Shown here: one piece after another, positions 1 through 11,714 of the stretch
Layout of the letters: every line of letters starts with the position of its first letter
Numbering within the stretch: the first letter of the stretch is position 1
From: Siderastrea radians
Lineage: Eukaryota; Cnidaria; Anthozoa; Scleractinia; Rhizangiidae
DNA length: 64,000 bases
NCBI GenBank assembly: GCA_964017195.1
Contig: OZ024895.1
Coordinates: 9,545,501 to 9,609,500 of the forward strand
Direction: 5' to 3'
The notes under the pieces: generated by a model
Told to the model about the DNA's origin: nothing
The model's database searches: none
The model's input: the letters and a program-made list of their open reading frames with translations, nothing else
Made by a program: the position numbers and the translations under genes

Positions 1-108
1 AAGTTGGTGAGAGTCGAAATAGCAACAAAACTTTGCCAAAAGTTATCACTGAGTTAACGAGCTGTTGCTGTGATGCTAAGACTAGATGGCAAACTGTTTC
101 TTTTTTTT

Positions 109-144
<36 letters not shown>

Positions 145-145
145 T
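109..145. repeat. (TTTA)n microsatellite
   Basis: About nine uninterrupted TTTA units. No gene is visible in 1-1023 apart from this tract and the short tandem repeat that follows. Confidence 0.95.
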
Positions 146-175
146 ACAGGAACATCTTGTTTAGCATTAAAATAG

Positions 176-356
176 ACGTTCACACCAGTCCGGCAAAATG
201 CTTTTTGTTTGTGCGACGTTCACACACTTAAACTGTTTTTGCGACGTTCACACTGGCAAACTACTTTTGTGACCTTTACACTGGCAAACCAATTTTGCGA
301 CATTCACACTGGCAAACTGTCTTTGAGACGTTCACACTCTGGTAAACTGTTTTTGA
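176..356. repeat. Short tandem repeat around GACGTTCACACTGGCAAACT
   Basis: Five diverged units of about 35-40 bp, each with a version of GTTCACACTGGCAAACTGTTTTTG. The short minus-strand reading frame over it has no recognisable protein features. Confidence 0.85.
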
Positions 357-1023
357 GAAATACTTTTGTGGAGAAATAGTTGAAGAATAGTTTTGTGGAG
401 CTTTATCGTTACAAAGCACGAGCTTGCCGACCTGGAGCTTGCTGAAGAGAAGTAGATTATAACAGTCGTTAAGCAACTTCAGAAGTTACAACAATAGGCT
501 TTGGCGGGATTTGAACAAGCTTGAACACGGGGAGTAGGGTAATACGACTCCTCTAAAAACGACTTCAGACTACCATTCCTGAGCGATGAATTGCCTTGAT
601 ACTGTCTTGAGTTGTTCCTTTTCTCTGTTGACAGGCTTGTGCAAGTATAACCATGGTATTTGCATCTGGTAAGTTAATCTTCCTAAAAGTTAATTAGGAG
701 GCTTAGAAACCGGCAAAGTCGGTTACTCAAAAGTAGTTCTGGAAATTGGAAACTGAAATTGTCTATTTTACGTAAAATTGCGTTAAAAATTGATCTCCTA
801 CGAAAAATGGTCCTCTGATCCTGAAACATACCTTGACAGTATTGTTTTGTTTTACCGGGACAATTCGCAGTTTTCACTGTTTTTTCACTTTTTTTGTTCA
901 GTTCTGAGGCGAGGAGTTGTTTACACAAATTGACGCAATGTTATGCCCATACAATCTTAAGCTTGTCGTAGCTCTTTCACTCTCACACCTAGACCGTGTG
1001 TTATATTATATGGCTCTATTTGC

Positions 1024-1749
1024 CTGTTTATACAGGGCATGACCTCGAACGCGAACGCGAACGCGTTCGCATTAGATTGCGTATAAGCAATTTATATGAA
1101 TCCGTTTATACCAAAAGCGACCACGAACGCGGCTGGAAATTGGTTCGTGCGGAAAGTTGCAGCCTCCAGAGCGAATTTTTATGCGATGGTTGCACGAACT
1201 ATTTCTTGTCAACCAATCAGTTCTTTTGTTTTCATGTAACTCGGCCCAGGTGACACGCGGTACTGGACCTCGCCTCAAACAGATAGCAAGTCGCTGTCTT
1301 GGTGTAAGTGCTTTGCGCCAGTTGGTGTCTTTCCTTGTTTCCAATATCATCTTCTATCCGTTCCAGCACGTAGTCAAACTGTTCCTTTGTCATTCTGAAG
1401 TAGCGATGAAACTTGTCTTGGTGGAAATGAGGCTCCTTTTCTAGGTGGTGGTGTTCGCCACAAATATGACGCTTCTGTAAAATCGGGTGTATAGATGTAC
1501 GCCTGTATCCCCTCTTCCTTTTCCTCGTCCGTGTGAAGAGGTAAAATACCAAAATGTCATCAGAATCTGTGCCTCAGGCTTTTGCTGCCATTTTCATGAG
1601 ATGGTGCATGGCAGCACAGATCGCGACTGTCACAGCCCGAATTACCGCGTTCTGTAGGAAAGGTGGTTCGTGCGAACTTTCAAGCGGAAAGTCGCGCGGA
1701 AAGTTTCAATGGTCGCGTTCGTGGTCGTGGTCGCGCTCTGTATAAACAG
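1024..1749 (-). mobile_element. PIF/Harbinger-type transposon remnant
   Basis: The ends carry imperfect inverted repeats: CTGTTTATACAG at 1024-1035 and its reverse complement at 1738-1749, followed inward by GCGAACGCGAAC-like sequence on both sides. On the minus strand 1232-1552 encodes the start of a HARBI1-like protein with the stretch FRMTKEQFDYVLERI. The expected next segment (RQRLAICLR) is in another frame within 1072-1350, so the gene is frameshifted and truncated. HARBI1-family proteins are DDE nucleases; this copy lacks the catalytic core and must be non-autonomous. I could not find a clean 3-bp target duplication. Confidence 0.7.
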
Positions 1750-2261
1750 CCCTTAACTTTTGAGCAAGTTAATGAAATCATGCCCATAAAGCAGAAATGA
1801 ATGCTATGGACAGCACTCTTCCGTGGGGATTTTTGTTAGTTGCTGCATAAGTTGTTTCTACCGTTTAACTCTGTGGATGAACTCTCCTTAAAAGTAAAAC
1901 CCGTGATTCTTTTTATTATGCTTTAAAAAGTTTCTCCATTGATTGTTTGAGTCTGTAGATAAAATCTAGAATGATCTTTGTTAGTCGCTGCATAAGTTGT
2001 TTCTATTGCTTAATTCTGTGGATGAAATCTTATATAGTAAAAGCTGCTGAGCAGTACATCCTTGTGGTACGGTTTATTATGTTGTACAAGGTGGCTTCAA
2101 CTTTTAGGTCTACTAAAGAAATACTCTAAGCTATTTTCAGCAGTGATTTCTTTTGATGCTGTTTGACTCTCCATATTTTCCCAAAGCAATTTTTACATCG
2201 AAAAATTGGTTTATGTAGGTCACGCAGTTATTTGCCTCATCTGTTTGTATGTTGGTTACAG

Positions 2262-2484
2262 AATACCAAAGTTGTGAGGAAGTCAATTGGAAATTTGCTC
2301 TACGTCAGCCAGGATGGGCAAATTGCTCACGAGGAAAGTACTTGAATGGACTATGGAGAAAATCACCTGGTATTCAGGGCGGTATTGACCGTGTTAAAAA
2401 AGCAAGGTGCTGCATCCCTCTTCAAGAGTACCAAGATGAAACTCCTGTCTGCCAAACAGTAAACTGGAAAACGTCATTGAGCAG
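2262..2484 (+). CDS. RTK gene exon: cysteine-rich ectodomain repeat
   Basis: Internal exon with acceptor AG at 2260-2261 and donor GT at 2485-2486. It enters in phase 1 and leaves in phase 2. The frame encodes GWANCSRGKYLNGLWR, then an Ile-rich stretch ending in ARCCIP, and the start of a second unit (CQTVNW). The same W-x-x-C-P/S-x-G-x-Y/F-L-x-G pattern with a CC-x-P ending returns in the next exon, so this is a tandem extracellular repeat with conserved cysteines. I do not know a formal name for this domain. Further 5' exons, including the signal peptide, must lie before this point and were not found in 1-2261. Confidence 0.75.
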
Positions 2485-2570
2485 GTCAGCTTTGTAGAAT
2501 GGAGTGGTTTTGAATTGAGCGGCGAAAGTGATTTGCGTTTTGCTTTGGTTTTGCTGTACTACAATCTGTA

Positions 2571-2813
2571 ATCCACCGAAAAAGATGGCGACTGGTACAT
2601 TTACCCATAGTTCTTAGCGAACAAGATCCCTAAAAACGCTCATAAAAACGCAAAGAAAAGTTCTAAAAACTTCAAACTTAGCATACAAAATGCTGCTAGC
2701 ACAGGGACAAATGTATGCAAAAAATATGGCTTTTTAGGTGAGTATTGGCTGTGTTAGGTTCGCAAGGTATTGAGGTAAAATGTACAGCCGCCATCTTTTT
2801 CCGTACGTTGGAT
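2571..2813. mobile_element. Fold-back MITE in RTK intron
   Basis: The ends are inverted copies: ATCCACCGAAAAAGATGGCG on the left pairs with CGCCATCTTTTTCCGTACGT on the right with few mismatches, then GTACATTTTACC inward. No coding capacity. The rest of the 2485-3442 intron shows nothing recognisable. Confidence 0.7.
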
Positions 2814-3442
2814 TGCATATTATTGGTTAAAATTTCTCACTCCGCTTTCTGAACCAATCAGATATATAAAGCCAAAACCAATCGTGACTTGCTCGCACGC
2901 GTTTTCCCGCGCTTGACGGTAATGACTTGCTGAGGTTTCTGATTGGTTCATTTGTTTTTTGCTCCTTTTTATATAATTTGTGATTAGTTAGAGTAAGTAC
3001 TTTGCTTTTGATTTTACGACACTCAATTGAAAACCGCTCTATCAAGAACAGCATTTGGTAACTATTTCCCAATTCATCTTCGCTTCTCGCGTTTTGAAGG
3101 GCTTCGAATTTAATCGATTGTAGGCAAAAACAAAAACAAAAGAAAACAAGATAATGCAAAGAATGACAGTGGAAGCTCAAGCCCTACTTAAGTGTTACAA
3201 AACCTACAGCGTCAGCAGTTTTCACTGCACGCTATAAAATACTCATTATCACACATTCTGGAGTGAAATTATAATTAATGTTCTAGTTACCTTCTTTTGC
3301 TAATGCTTGCGTTTAATTCGGAGACCAACAGCAAACATTCAATTGATAAATTGCCCAAACTCTTATGGTAACTTATAATAAGTTAACGCTCCCAGATGGA
3401 AATTAAATAGCATTAAAATTTTGCTTTGTTTTGTCATTCTAG

Positions 3443-3723
3443 AAAGAACAGCTGGGCTACCTGTCCAGACGGTTATTTTCTTCAAGGATTTTACCGTTCA
3501 AATGACGTCTGGCTGTCCAACATTGAACAAGCAACGTGCTGCAGGCCTAGAAACTTTATAAACAAACCCTCGGATTGTTATGATCATGATGTGAGCGTTT
3601 CACTCGATAACACAGGTTGGAGCACATGTCCAGAAAAGTCATACATGGCGGGTGTGTACAGAAGTGACTGTGACGAGTTGCACTGTATTGAAACGTTTAG
3701 ATGCTGTAGGATGCCGTCGGCAG
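3443..3723 (+). CDS. RTK gene exon: second and third cysteine-rich repeats
   Basis: Acceptor AG at 3441-3442, donor GT at 3724-3725. It enters in phase 2, matching the preceding exon, and leaves in phase 1. It encodes WATCPDGYFLQGFYR...IEQATCCRP, followed by a second unit WSTCPEKSYMAGVYR...IETFRCCRMP. Both units keep the cysteine spacing of the preceding exon, so the receptor has about three such modules N-terminal to its FN3 domains. The combination suggests ligand or glycan binding, but the ligand is unknown. Confidence 0.8.
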
Positions 3724-4253
3724 GTACAAACTCTGAGCATTACAAAGGCTTTTTTTTTCATATTTAAACAGACTTTGTTCGTCGTAAAAGTACCCCTATT
3801 CTTTTATATATCCACTATAATGTCTATAATCAGTAATACGATGCTTCAAAGTTTCTTTTCATTTTTAGCAAGCGCTAACATTTGAACCAACATAAAGGGC
3901 GGTAAAAGTCTCGATAAATAGCAGAGATTGCAACAATTAAAAAAAAAGGCTTTCCAACTTATTTTAAAGCAAATTTCAAAGGTATTTGAAAAAAAAATAG
4001 CACATAAAAATAGCGTGTATGTATGACATGTTGAGTAGAGTAAAACAAGAGACCTGTTTGCAGTTTGCTAAATGCAAGCTAGAACAAACTAAATTAAATT
4101 AACTTCTTGCAAACAAAGAGGAATAAAAGGAGTGTAATGTAGTATATAAATGTAGTATATTGTTTATCTATTGAGTAATCGCCTGACAAAAATGGAAAAT
4201 ATGAAAAAGCTGGCAATTCAAGCAGTTCGACATGGCTTACATTTAAGTTACTG

Positions 4254-4651
4254 TTAAGACGGATTCCGCTCAACGTTCGAGCAATAAGTGCAAAAAATAT
4301 TTACCAAAAAACTACTCATAGCACGGTAACATTTTAAATGCTATTTGAAACATCTCACTCTAGTTCACTTGCCCAAGTGACCCCGCGATGAAATTCTCAA
4401 GCATTCTCAAGAAAATTAATTTCAAATCTCGTTAAAGTATGCTAAAAACGGGCGCCATTTTGTTTTGAACTGACATGAAGCGTCTTTTTAATTGAAATAT
4501 GGATAACTTCAAATCCAATTTTCTCTCGCGGGGTCAAAAGTAACGATAAGTTCTTCTTATCTGTTCTCAAAATGTGACAGTGCTGCAAGTATTTTTTTGG
4601 TAACTTAATTTGTGCACTTACTGCTCGAACGTTGAGCGGAAATCGTCTTAA
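4254..4651. mobile_element. Fold-back MITE with TTAA at both ends
   Basis: The sequence starts TTAAGACGGATTCCGCTCAA and ends with the near-perfect inverted copy (GAGCGGAAATCGTCTTAA). TTAA at each end would suit a piggyBac-type target duplication, though the inner terminal bases are not typical of that superfamily. Non-coding, inside the 3724-4701 intron. Confidence 0.75.
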
Positions 4652-4701
4652 TACATTTATGACAATGTAAATTACACCTCTTTACTTAGGAATTTGCGTA
4701 G

Positions 4702-4998
4702 GTGCCCCTGTGATCTTAAACAAGGACAAGGAAGTACCAGGAACAGCTGTTGTAGTCAGATGGGAGCCTCCCTTGGAAAGGGCGTGTCCAGTTATGAGTT
4801 ACAAAGTTTACTACGGAGAGGTGATTTCACAAGTAGAAAAAGTCCATTCGAACATGGTTAACGTTAGCAGAAATGCTACCAGTTTCACCCTTCAGCTCAA
4901 CTGTGGGAAGGAATATGAAATTGCAGTTACGTCACTGAATACTCATGGAGAAAGTGATTTGAAGGACAGCCGGACGTGGCGTTTTAAAACTCCAGGGG
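4702..4998 (+). CDS. RTK gene exon: fibronectin type III domain 1
   Basis: A phase 1-1 exon (acceptor AG 4700-4701, donor GT 4999-5000). It encodes a typical FN3 sandwich: strand B tryptophan in VVVRWEPP, the Y-x-V-Y-Y of strand C (YKVYYGE), the CGKEYEIAV strand F tyrosine motif and the final SDLKDSRTWRFKTPGG. An extra cysteine pair (ERACP and NCGKEY) probably forms a disulfide. One FN3 domain per phase 1-1 exon is the usual arrangement in animal receptors. Confidence 0.88.
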
Positions 4999-5447
4999 GT
5001 AATAAAGTCTTGTTTGCAGCTTATGCTTTGGAAAATCGGCTTTTGTGCGACCTTTTGAGACTAACAGCTCTGACGGAAAGCACCGTCAGTGATCAGTGGG
5101 AAGCCTGTGAAACGTTTCGTAATTAGATCAGTACTGCTCACATGGTTTATACTAACTGTAGCATGACAACACCAAGTTACAGGCTTCGTATACCAGTTTT
5201 ATTGTCTTGTCAGTCTCTTTACAGTCGTTCCTAGTTGTTAAACGGTGTTGTATTTAACTCGTGGATAAAGCAATGTAGCTGGCATTAGGGTGCACCTTTG
5301 AACACGGTGGGCCAAAATGTTTTTGAATTATATCCATGAAGACTTCATATATTGAAAATTTACCTCTTTGAATTATTTCCCAAACGCTTAACCCTTTCAC
5401 TCATGCAGTTACCTATGGAGAATTTTAGGCCATTCTAACTTCTGAGT

Positions 5448-5507
5448 CTGTGGATGAAATCCTATCATATGACCATTCTGTGGATGAAATCCTATCATAT
5501 GACCATT
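5448..5507. repeat. 30-bp tandem duplication
   Basis: Two identical adjacent copies starting CTGTGGATGAAATCCTATCA. Related CTGTGGATGAAATC pieces occur around 1870-2040. The rest of the 4999-5653 intron has no recognisable feature. Confidence 0.85.
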
Positions 5508-5653
5508 CAAACGAAACCTCTTCAGCAGTACTTTAACATGGTACTATTTATATTTAAGTATTTTATATAATGAAATTTGGAATTCGTCTTGCATTTTGAT
5601 TTAAGCACTCTTGGGAGTGAAAGGGTTAAAAATGCTTTTTCTAACTTTTTCAG

Positions 5654-5956
5654 GTGTTCCTTTACCCCCCACCATAAACATCTCGAAATCTGAAAAATTG
5701 AGCTGCAACGCCAGCCTGGTTTGGAGTAAACCTGCTAATAACGGATGTCCGTTGACCCTGTACTCGGTTTATTACCGACAGATTCAGCCCCGAGAAACAG
5801 GAAACCCCTGGTACGAAATTAACATCACTGACGTTTCAAAGACTCAATATGCTCTATCGTTAAAATGTGATACGCAGTATATGATAGAAATATCTGCCTG
5901 GAATGAGTTAGGGCAAAGCGACAGATCAAACACGTGGTTAACAACAATAAACTCAG
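5654..5956 (+). CDS. RTK gene exon: fibronectin type III domain 2
   Basis: A second phase 1-1 exon (acceptor AG 5652-5653, donor GT 5957-5958). It encodes PPTINISKSE, ASLVWSKP (strand B Trp), LYSVYYRQI, and the CDTQYMIEISAWNELGQSD strand F/G signature of FN3. Cysteines in GCP and KCDTQY match the extra pair in the preceding FN3 exon, so the two domains arose by duplication. It leaves phase 1 into the transmembrane exon. Confidence 0.88.
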
Positions 5957-6033
5957 GTACGTTTCCAAGAAGGGAAAGTTCTGTTATTACCGGAGTGGGA
6001 GAAAGGGAGTTTAAGGACGGTGCCTCCTCATAG

Positions 6034-6320
6034 AGATGTATTTTTGCAAAGGTTAGGACTATGGGGAAAAAGTAGATCTTAGCAAGGGTTATTGGAATCC
6101 AAAAAAAAAATATGGGTAACCACGCATTTTTCAGAGAAATTTAGCAACCATAAGTCTAAAAAAAGGATTAAAATACAAAGAATGTATGGCAATTTCTTCC
6201 AAATGTAAGCTCAATTATCTCTGAATAATGCGTGGTTACCCCCAATTTTCTCTTTGAATTCTGATAGCTCTTGCTAAAATCTGCTTTTTCCACATAGTCA
6301 TAAGTCACGCAAAAATATCG
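6034..6320. mobile_element. Fold-back MITE in RTK intron
   Basis: Left arm TTTTTGCAAAGGTTAGGACT pairs with right-arm AGTCATAAGTCACGCAAAAA, and a second inner pair is GGTAACCACGCATT / AATGCGTGGTTACC. Nothing is encoded. Confidence 0.65.
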
Positions 6321-7152
6321 TTGTATTAGGGGGCAAATTCCTTAAGAAACCCGAATATTCCGAGATGCGCAGAAGGTATGCGTAGTAACAAAAGGGGGCA
6401 ACGTCCTTAACGGCAATTCTGAGAACCGAAATCCAAATGGTGTCTCTTCTAGCTACACCAAGAGCCATATTAGTCTTGAAAGAAGTGAAGGCCTTGGGAA
6501 CTGAAGATGCTAACCAGAGCCCTTATGCATGTTTATGTCAGAGTAGATAATTTCACCACCAAGCCTCGCTTTCAGAGTAGAAACTTGTATATTTTACCAC
6601 GAACAAATCCCAAAGCAACAAAAATGAAAAGAATATCCATGTGTAATGTGCCAGACGATGAAAATAATTTAGTGCAAACGAAGTTTAGCGGTGAATTTTG
6701 GGTAAGCGACGCAATCATGCATAAGGCTCATTGCAATTCAAGTGACAGTTGTCTCGATAAATGAGAGCAGAAAAAACGATCAGGTTAGTTTAACTGAAAG
6801 CCGGTTCTATTGAAGGTATCAGCTCTACGATAAAACTAGATTCGTATGTCCAAAACGTGTATTTGAACTGCACTAACTTTTTTAATGTATAAAGTCGAAT
6901 GTCTCAGTGCCATATCGTTTGGTTCACTTTCATACTGATAGCGTATTGCAATAGCTTTGTTTTGTGCGAACTCTCCTTTTACGCAGTCCTCACACCAAGT
7001 ACAGACTGAATGATTTTCTCTGTTTTCATCTGTTTTGAGTCTCTAAGGTGCGAATCAGTTTCGGGAAATTTTCGTCCGAAGAGTGTGCGTGATTCTCACC
7101 ATTGGCAAACTGGACACAAACTTGTGTACCCTATTAGCAAACTACTGTAATC

Positions 7153-7292
7153 CAACACAGCACACGCAAGCTTTGCGCTCCCAATTGTTAGCTTTTTAAG
7201 ACAATCCAGTCCTTCCCCTATCCAAACAAGGCACATACAAGCTTTGCGCACCGAATTGTTAACTTTCAAGACAATCCAGTCCTTCCCCTATC
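7153..7292. repeat. 70-bp tandem duplication
   Basis: Two diverged copies sharing CAAGCTTTGCGC and GACAATCCAGTCCTTCCCC. The rest of the long 5957-8549 intron, apart from this and the two MITEs, has no supported feature; the small reading frames there look like noise. Confidence 0.75.
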
Positions 7293-7871
7293 AAAATAAA
7301 TCAAGAAACGACAAAAACGAATCATACCGAGTCAGTGAAGAAAACTGCGTATAAGATTTATTGTTTACATCAAGGACGCTTCAAAGACCCACCACTAACT
7401 CTACTGATCATGGGTTGTTTTCCTTCAAGAATTCAATTAATTTCTTCGTCTTAACGTTCGAGAGGCACTTCCATCTGAGTAAAGCTACCTTTCTATTTTT
7501 ATTAATTTATATTTATTTATTTGCCACACAGACATTAAGTACACCGCTGTAACACCAGAAATTAAATACATTAAGTTCACAGCTATAGTACCAGAAATGT
7601 ACATGACTTCCATTTGCCTCCCGTTAGAACCAACTGTGGCAAGCAACTCTCTCTTCCGCTCAGGTTGTCGAAACGTCAGTCAGTGTCATCACAAACAGTC
7701 CTTCTCAGGACTACACTCACCCAGACGATCATAATTTACCGACCTATGATATGACTCCTGGGTTCAAACCATTTACAGTCTCTCCCATTAGTCGTGAGAA
7801 ACAGTACTACCATCGCTACTTTTAGGTCTATTTTTGCTAACTGTTCAGTCCTGTAACACGTTCGACTATCG

Positions 7872-8285
7872 TGTGGCACTAAATTTTTGCGGGAGTTTAA
7901 TTTTGCGGATTGGCGATTAGCGGGAACTAATTTTTGCGATTGGAAAAGACTGGTTTTTCTTGCTGGGAATTAATTTTTGCGGGTTTCTGGAAGTCGCGTT
8001 CAAATATGTAGAACTGATAACATTTTCGTTTTTTATTATAGTACTTGCAAAAGAAAGACAGATAAACGATAGCAAGAGTACCACTTGATGTATTATCGAC
8101 CGAGTTATCTATAGCGGCATTTTCTGCTTCAAACCAGTATTTTTGTATAGAATCTCTACAGTGGAGTAAATTTTTGCGGAAAAAAAATTTGCTGTAATTT
8201 TATTTTGCGGGAAATTATTTTGCCAGATCGCGAAAAAACCTGCAAAAATCGCAAAAATTAGAACCCGCAAAAATTTAGTGCCACA
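7872..8285. mobile_element. MITE with TGTGGCACTAAATTTTTGCG inverted ends
   Basis: The left end TGTGGCACTAAATTTTTGCG is matched by the inverted right end CGCAAAAATTTAGTGCCACA. Inner sequence repeats TTTTGCGG many times on both strands. Related fragments occur near 38380-38460, so it is a dispersed family. Confidence 0.8.
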
Positions 8286-8549
8286 TTGTATCTTAATGTC
8301 ACTTAGGTAATCAATTTATATTTCTTTATTTTAATGTAAAGAATAGGCCTTCTTCTTTACTCATTTTTGTTACTCCACAGTTTGTTAAGGACTGGCCCTT
8401 AAAACCACATTTGCGAAAGAGTTCCTTCTAATTTAGTTATTATTGTTATTACTACTTGGTTGAATTAATTGTAGCTCTGGTTTGATCAAACACAACACAT
8501 GTCACAACACAATGACGGCGACATTGCTCCTTCACACTCTTAATTTCAG

Positions 8550-8733
8550 ATGAATACTCAAGCTTGGCAACGTCGTCAGCCGGACAAAGTGGCAAATCTC
8601 TTTCTGTGCAGCAGTTTGCTGGTTTAACGGTTGGAATTATTGCCCTTCTGATAATTTCTGTTTTGTTGATATTCTGGCTTCGACGAAGAGCATTAAAAAA
8701 GAAGTTACTGGCCCGTAACTCAAGACCAAGGAG
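8550..8733 (+). CDS. RTK gene exon: transmembrane helix and juxtamembrane segment
   Basis: Acceptor AG 8548-8549, donor GT 8734-8735, phase 1 in and phase 2 out. The frame encodes a short Ser/Gly stalk, then a hydrophobic helix (FAGLTVGIIALLIISVLLIF) followed at once by the stop-transfer cluster WLRRRALKKK. This is the single membrane pass of the receptor and fixes its type I orientation: FN3 domains outside, kinase inside. Confidence 0.85.
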
Positions 8734-9469
8734 GTAATTTGTCAAGAAATTTGTAACTGCATTTTATTTTAAGACATTTTAAGAACAAAATAATTGGTTT
8801 AAAATCTAAGTGTTGAAAATAATGTGAAATAGAATTATTTATATTTCTTAATGGCGTATTTTTGGCTTAGACGGTCTAGAAACGTTTTCGTAGTTACTTG
8901 AAATTGAGAAAATATGGTGTTTCCCATGCAGTAACTCAACCCTCAAACCAATTAGAAATCGCCATTGTTACCAATATCAAACAAAATTTGGAACAAAACT
9001 GTCCTATTTCTGCGTGCGTACTGTCAATTTGTCACACATGACGAGTAACCTGTCTCAAAACAGGTCTGCTAATATTCAATGAGATTCAAGAATTTTGTAT
9101 ACAGATGAGGTATAATCAAATCTCCCCTTGCGGACCCTTCGCTACTTTTCGGCACTCCGTTATTACACTGAGACAGAAGTTAAGGTCCTGGCTAAAACAG
9201 AGTTACTTAAAACAACTGCCGTCATTACTTACTCTCTCTATTGTACTACGGGGACTAAAGCTTGGTCCCTATGGTTTCCGTTATAACGAGAGTTGACTGT
9301 AGTTATGCTTATTATGTTAATTGATCTTTTTTTGTCCTATTCATTCATTGGCTCCACCAAACCTCGGACCCATGGCTGGAACAAGAGAGACCCTGGGGAC
9401 GAGGTTGAGAGGAACTGTTAAAACGTGTTGAAAGGTTCAACTACTGGGAGCTCTTTTCCTTTTCTTCAG

Positions 9470-9675
9470 ATCCAAATCGAACATCATTCTTCTTTTGAAA
9501 TGGGAAGTTCTACCGGAGCAGGTCGAATTCAAGGAGGAGATTGGCCGTGGCGCATTTGGGAAAGTGTTGAGAGGCGTATTCAGAGGGTCACCTGGAATCG
9601 AGGTGTTTTACGAGTCCAAAGCTACGACTGTGGACTTCAAAGAGGGCCAGGTTGTTGCCGTTAAATTGTTGGAAG
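9470..9675 (+). CDS. RTK gene exon: kinase N-lobe with glycine loop and VAVK
   Basis: Acceptor AG 9468-9469, donor GT 9676-9677, phase 2 in and phase 1 out. It encodes WEVLPEQVEFKEEIGRGAFGKV, the juxtamembrane Trp-Glu and glycine-rich nucleotide loop, and ends with VVAVKLLE containing the ATP-binding lysine. A longer than usual loop (GSPGIEVFYESKATTVDF) separates the beta-2 and beta-3 strands. The pattern is that of FGFR/VEGFR/RET-type kinases; I do not assign a subfamily. Confidence 0.9.
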
Positions 9676-10801
9676 GTAAGCGACTTGATTCTGGAGTACT
9701 CATGCAACAACAATGATTTCACTTTGCAACTTGATATTATACAATAGAACTCGGTCTTACGGCCACCTAGTTAATGCAGCAAACCTTGTTATTACGATTA
9801 CTTTGTTTTGGCTCAAGAGAAAGCTCGTGTAGTTATTTTCGTATGAAAAGACCCCAGAATAATAAGGTATGCCACAGGGACAAAGCTCGCCGGGAGAACA
9901 CTGGGATGATAATACGAAGTGAAATCCGTACCTCAGATCTGTTCGTTTTCTTAAGTGGCCGAAAAACCGCATTTTTGCAATACCGTCTAAATCATCCAGT
10001 GTGACCAAAGCATCCAGAAGCTGAATTTTGTAGGGACGGTATTTAAGTTCTGAGAGGGAAAGAAAATCAACGTTTTGTGTTTACCCCTCGTGTGCGAACC
10101 GGTTTTGCGTTTATCGTTTTACCTCTCTCTTATTATATGAAGGTTAACAGCTAATGCAAAACCTTCTAACCGACAAAATTCGCCGTTTAGAGTCACAAGG
10201 ACGACAAAACACAGTGACCGAGTTAAATTTCCAACTTTTTAGTATAAGTATTCCTAGCGACATTTTGTTATAACACAAACCTTTCGGTATTCCTATACAT
10301 GGCCCATAAATTTGAAAAAAATAAAACGGTCACACATTTGACGTGGGCTCCCTGTGCTGAAGACTTAGCGGAGCCCTGGCCTCTTGACCACCCTCAATGC
10401 CAGCATGTCGTGGGAATGGGGATTTGCCATATGCTAGAAAATCTACAAAATACAATATTGGGTCGATTATTTAAACGAAGTTTAGACTGCGTTTAACAAA
10501 ACCGCGGTCTAAACCAATTTCAAGATGGCCAACCCTAACGTTTAACGCTGTTTATTGTAAACAGTGTCAGGAAGGCATGAAGTACAGACTAGAACAACAT
10601 TTATCTGCTTAAAATGATTCATTAGTAGCCAAATTTGGAGGTCAAGTCGTTGTCGTAAACCGCGGTCTAAGTTAGTTTTGAAATTATGAATATATGAAAT
10701 TCATATATTTGAACTGCGGAATGAAGAAATAAATGTAAAGAAGATCCTCGCAGTTATTAACGCAACTTATGCAGTTGCGAAAAGAATGCCTGAAAAAATC
10801 A

Positions 10802-10872
10802 GGCTTGCCGGGATTCGAACCCTGACCTCTGCGATACCGGTGCAGCGCTCTAACCAATTGAGCTAACAAGCC
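10802..10872 (-). tRNA. tRNA-like body in repeat, copy 1
   Basis: Acceptor arms GGCTTG/CAAGCC, D-arm GCTC/GAGC with AATTGGTTA loop, and TTCGAAT T-loop (B box GGTTCGAATCC) are present. The predicted anticodon loop lacks the universal U33 and its stem has a mismatch, so an amino acid cannot be assigned. It is more likely a repeat-borne tRNA relic than a working tRNA. Confidence 0.55.
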
Positions 10873-11395
10873 AACTGGGAGCTGGTCATTAAATTGGTTC
10901 GTAATATACCCGGGAAAGATGAAGATGAAATTATGAATATATGAAATTATATATTTGAACTGCGGAATGAAGAAATAAATGTAAAGAAGATCCTCGCAGT
11001 TATTAACGCAACTTATGCAGTTGCGAAAAGAATGCCTGAAAAAATCAGGCATTTCGCAACTGCATAAGTTGCGTTAATAACTGCGAGGATCTTCTTTACA
11101 TTTATTTCTTCATTCCGCAGTTCAAATATATGAATTTCATATATTCATAATTTCATCTTCATCTTTCCCGGGTATATTACGAACCAATTTAATGACCAGC
11201 AGTGCAGTTGCGAAAAGAATGCCTGAAAAAATCAGGCATTTCGCAACTGCATAAGTTGCGTTAATAACTGCGAGGATCTTCTTTACATTTATTTCTTCAT
11301 TCCGCAGTTCAAATATATGAATTTCATATATTCATAATTTCATCTTCATCTTTCCCGGGTATATTACGAACCAATTTAATGACCAGCTCCCAGTT

Positions 11396-11466
11396 GGCTT
11401 GTTAGCTCAATTGGTTAGAGCGCTGCACCGGTATCGCAGAGGTCAGGGTTCGAATCCCGGCAAGCC
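11396..11466 (+). tRNA. tRNA-like body in repeat, copy 2
   Basis: Identical tRNA-like body to the one at 10802-10872 but on the plus strand, followed after CTGA by a T-run. The same missing U33 applies. Confidence 0.55.
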
Positions 11467-11643
11467 TGATTTTTTTCAGGCATTCTTTTCGCAACTGCAT
11501 AAGTTGCGTTAATAACTGCGAGGATCTTCTTTACATTTATTTCTTCATTCCGCAGTTCAAATATATGAATTTCATATATTCATAATTTCATCTTCATCTT
11601 TCCCGGGTATATTACGAACCAATTTAATGACCAGCTCCCAGTT

Positions 11644-11714
11644 GGCTTGTTAGCTCAATTGGTTAGAGCGCTGCACCGGTATCGCAGAGGTCAGGGTTCG
11701 AATCCCGGCAAGCC
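11644..11714 (+). tRNA. tRNA-like body in repeat, copy 3
   Basis: Third identical copy, in a direct repeat with copy 2 at a 248-bp period. A T-run (pol III terminator-like) follows. Confidence 0.55.

Noticed and set aside
10684..11052. 122-codon minus-strand frame with a repeated MPDFFRHSFRNC segment
   Set aside because: It spans the inverted tRNA-like repeat and repeats with it; no protein features.
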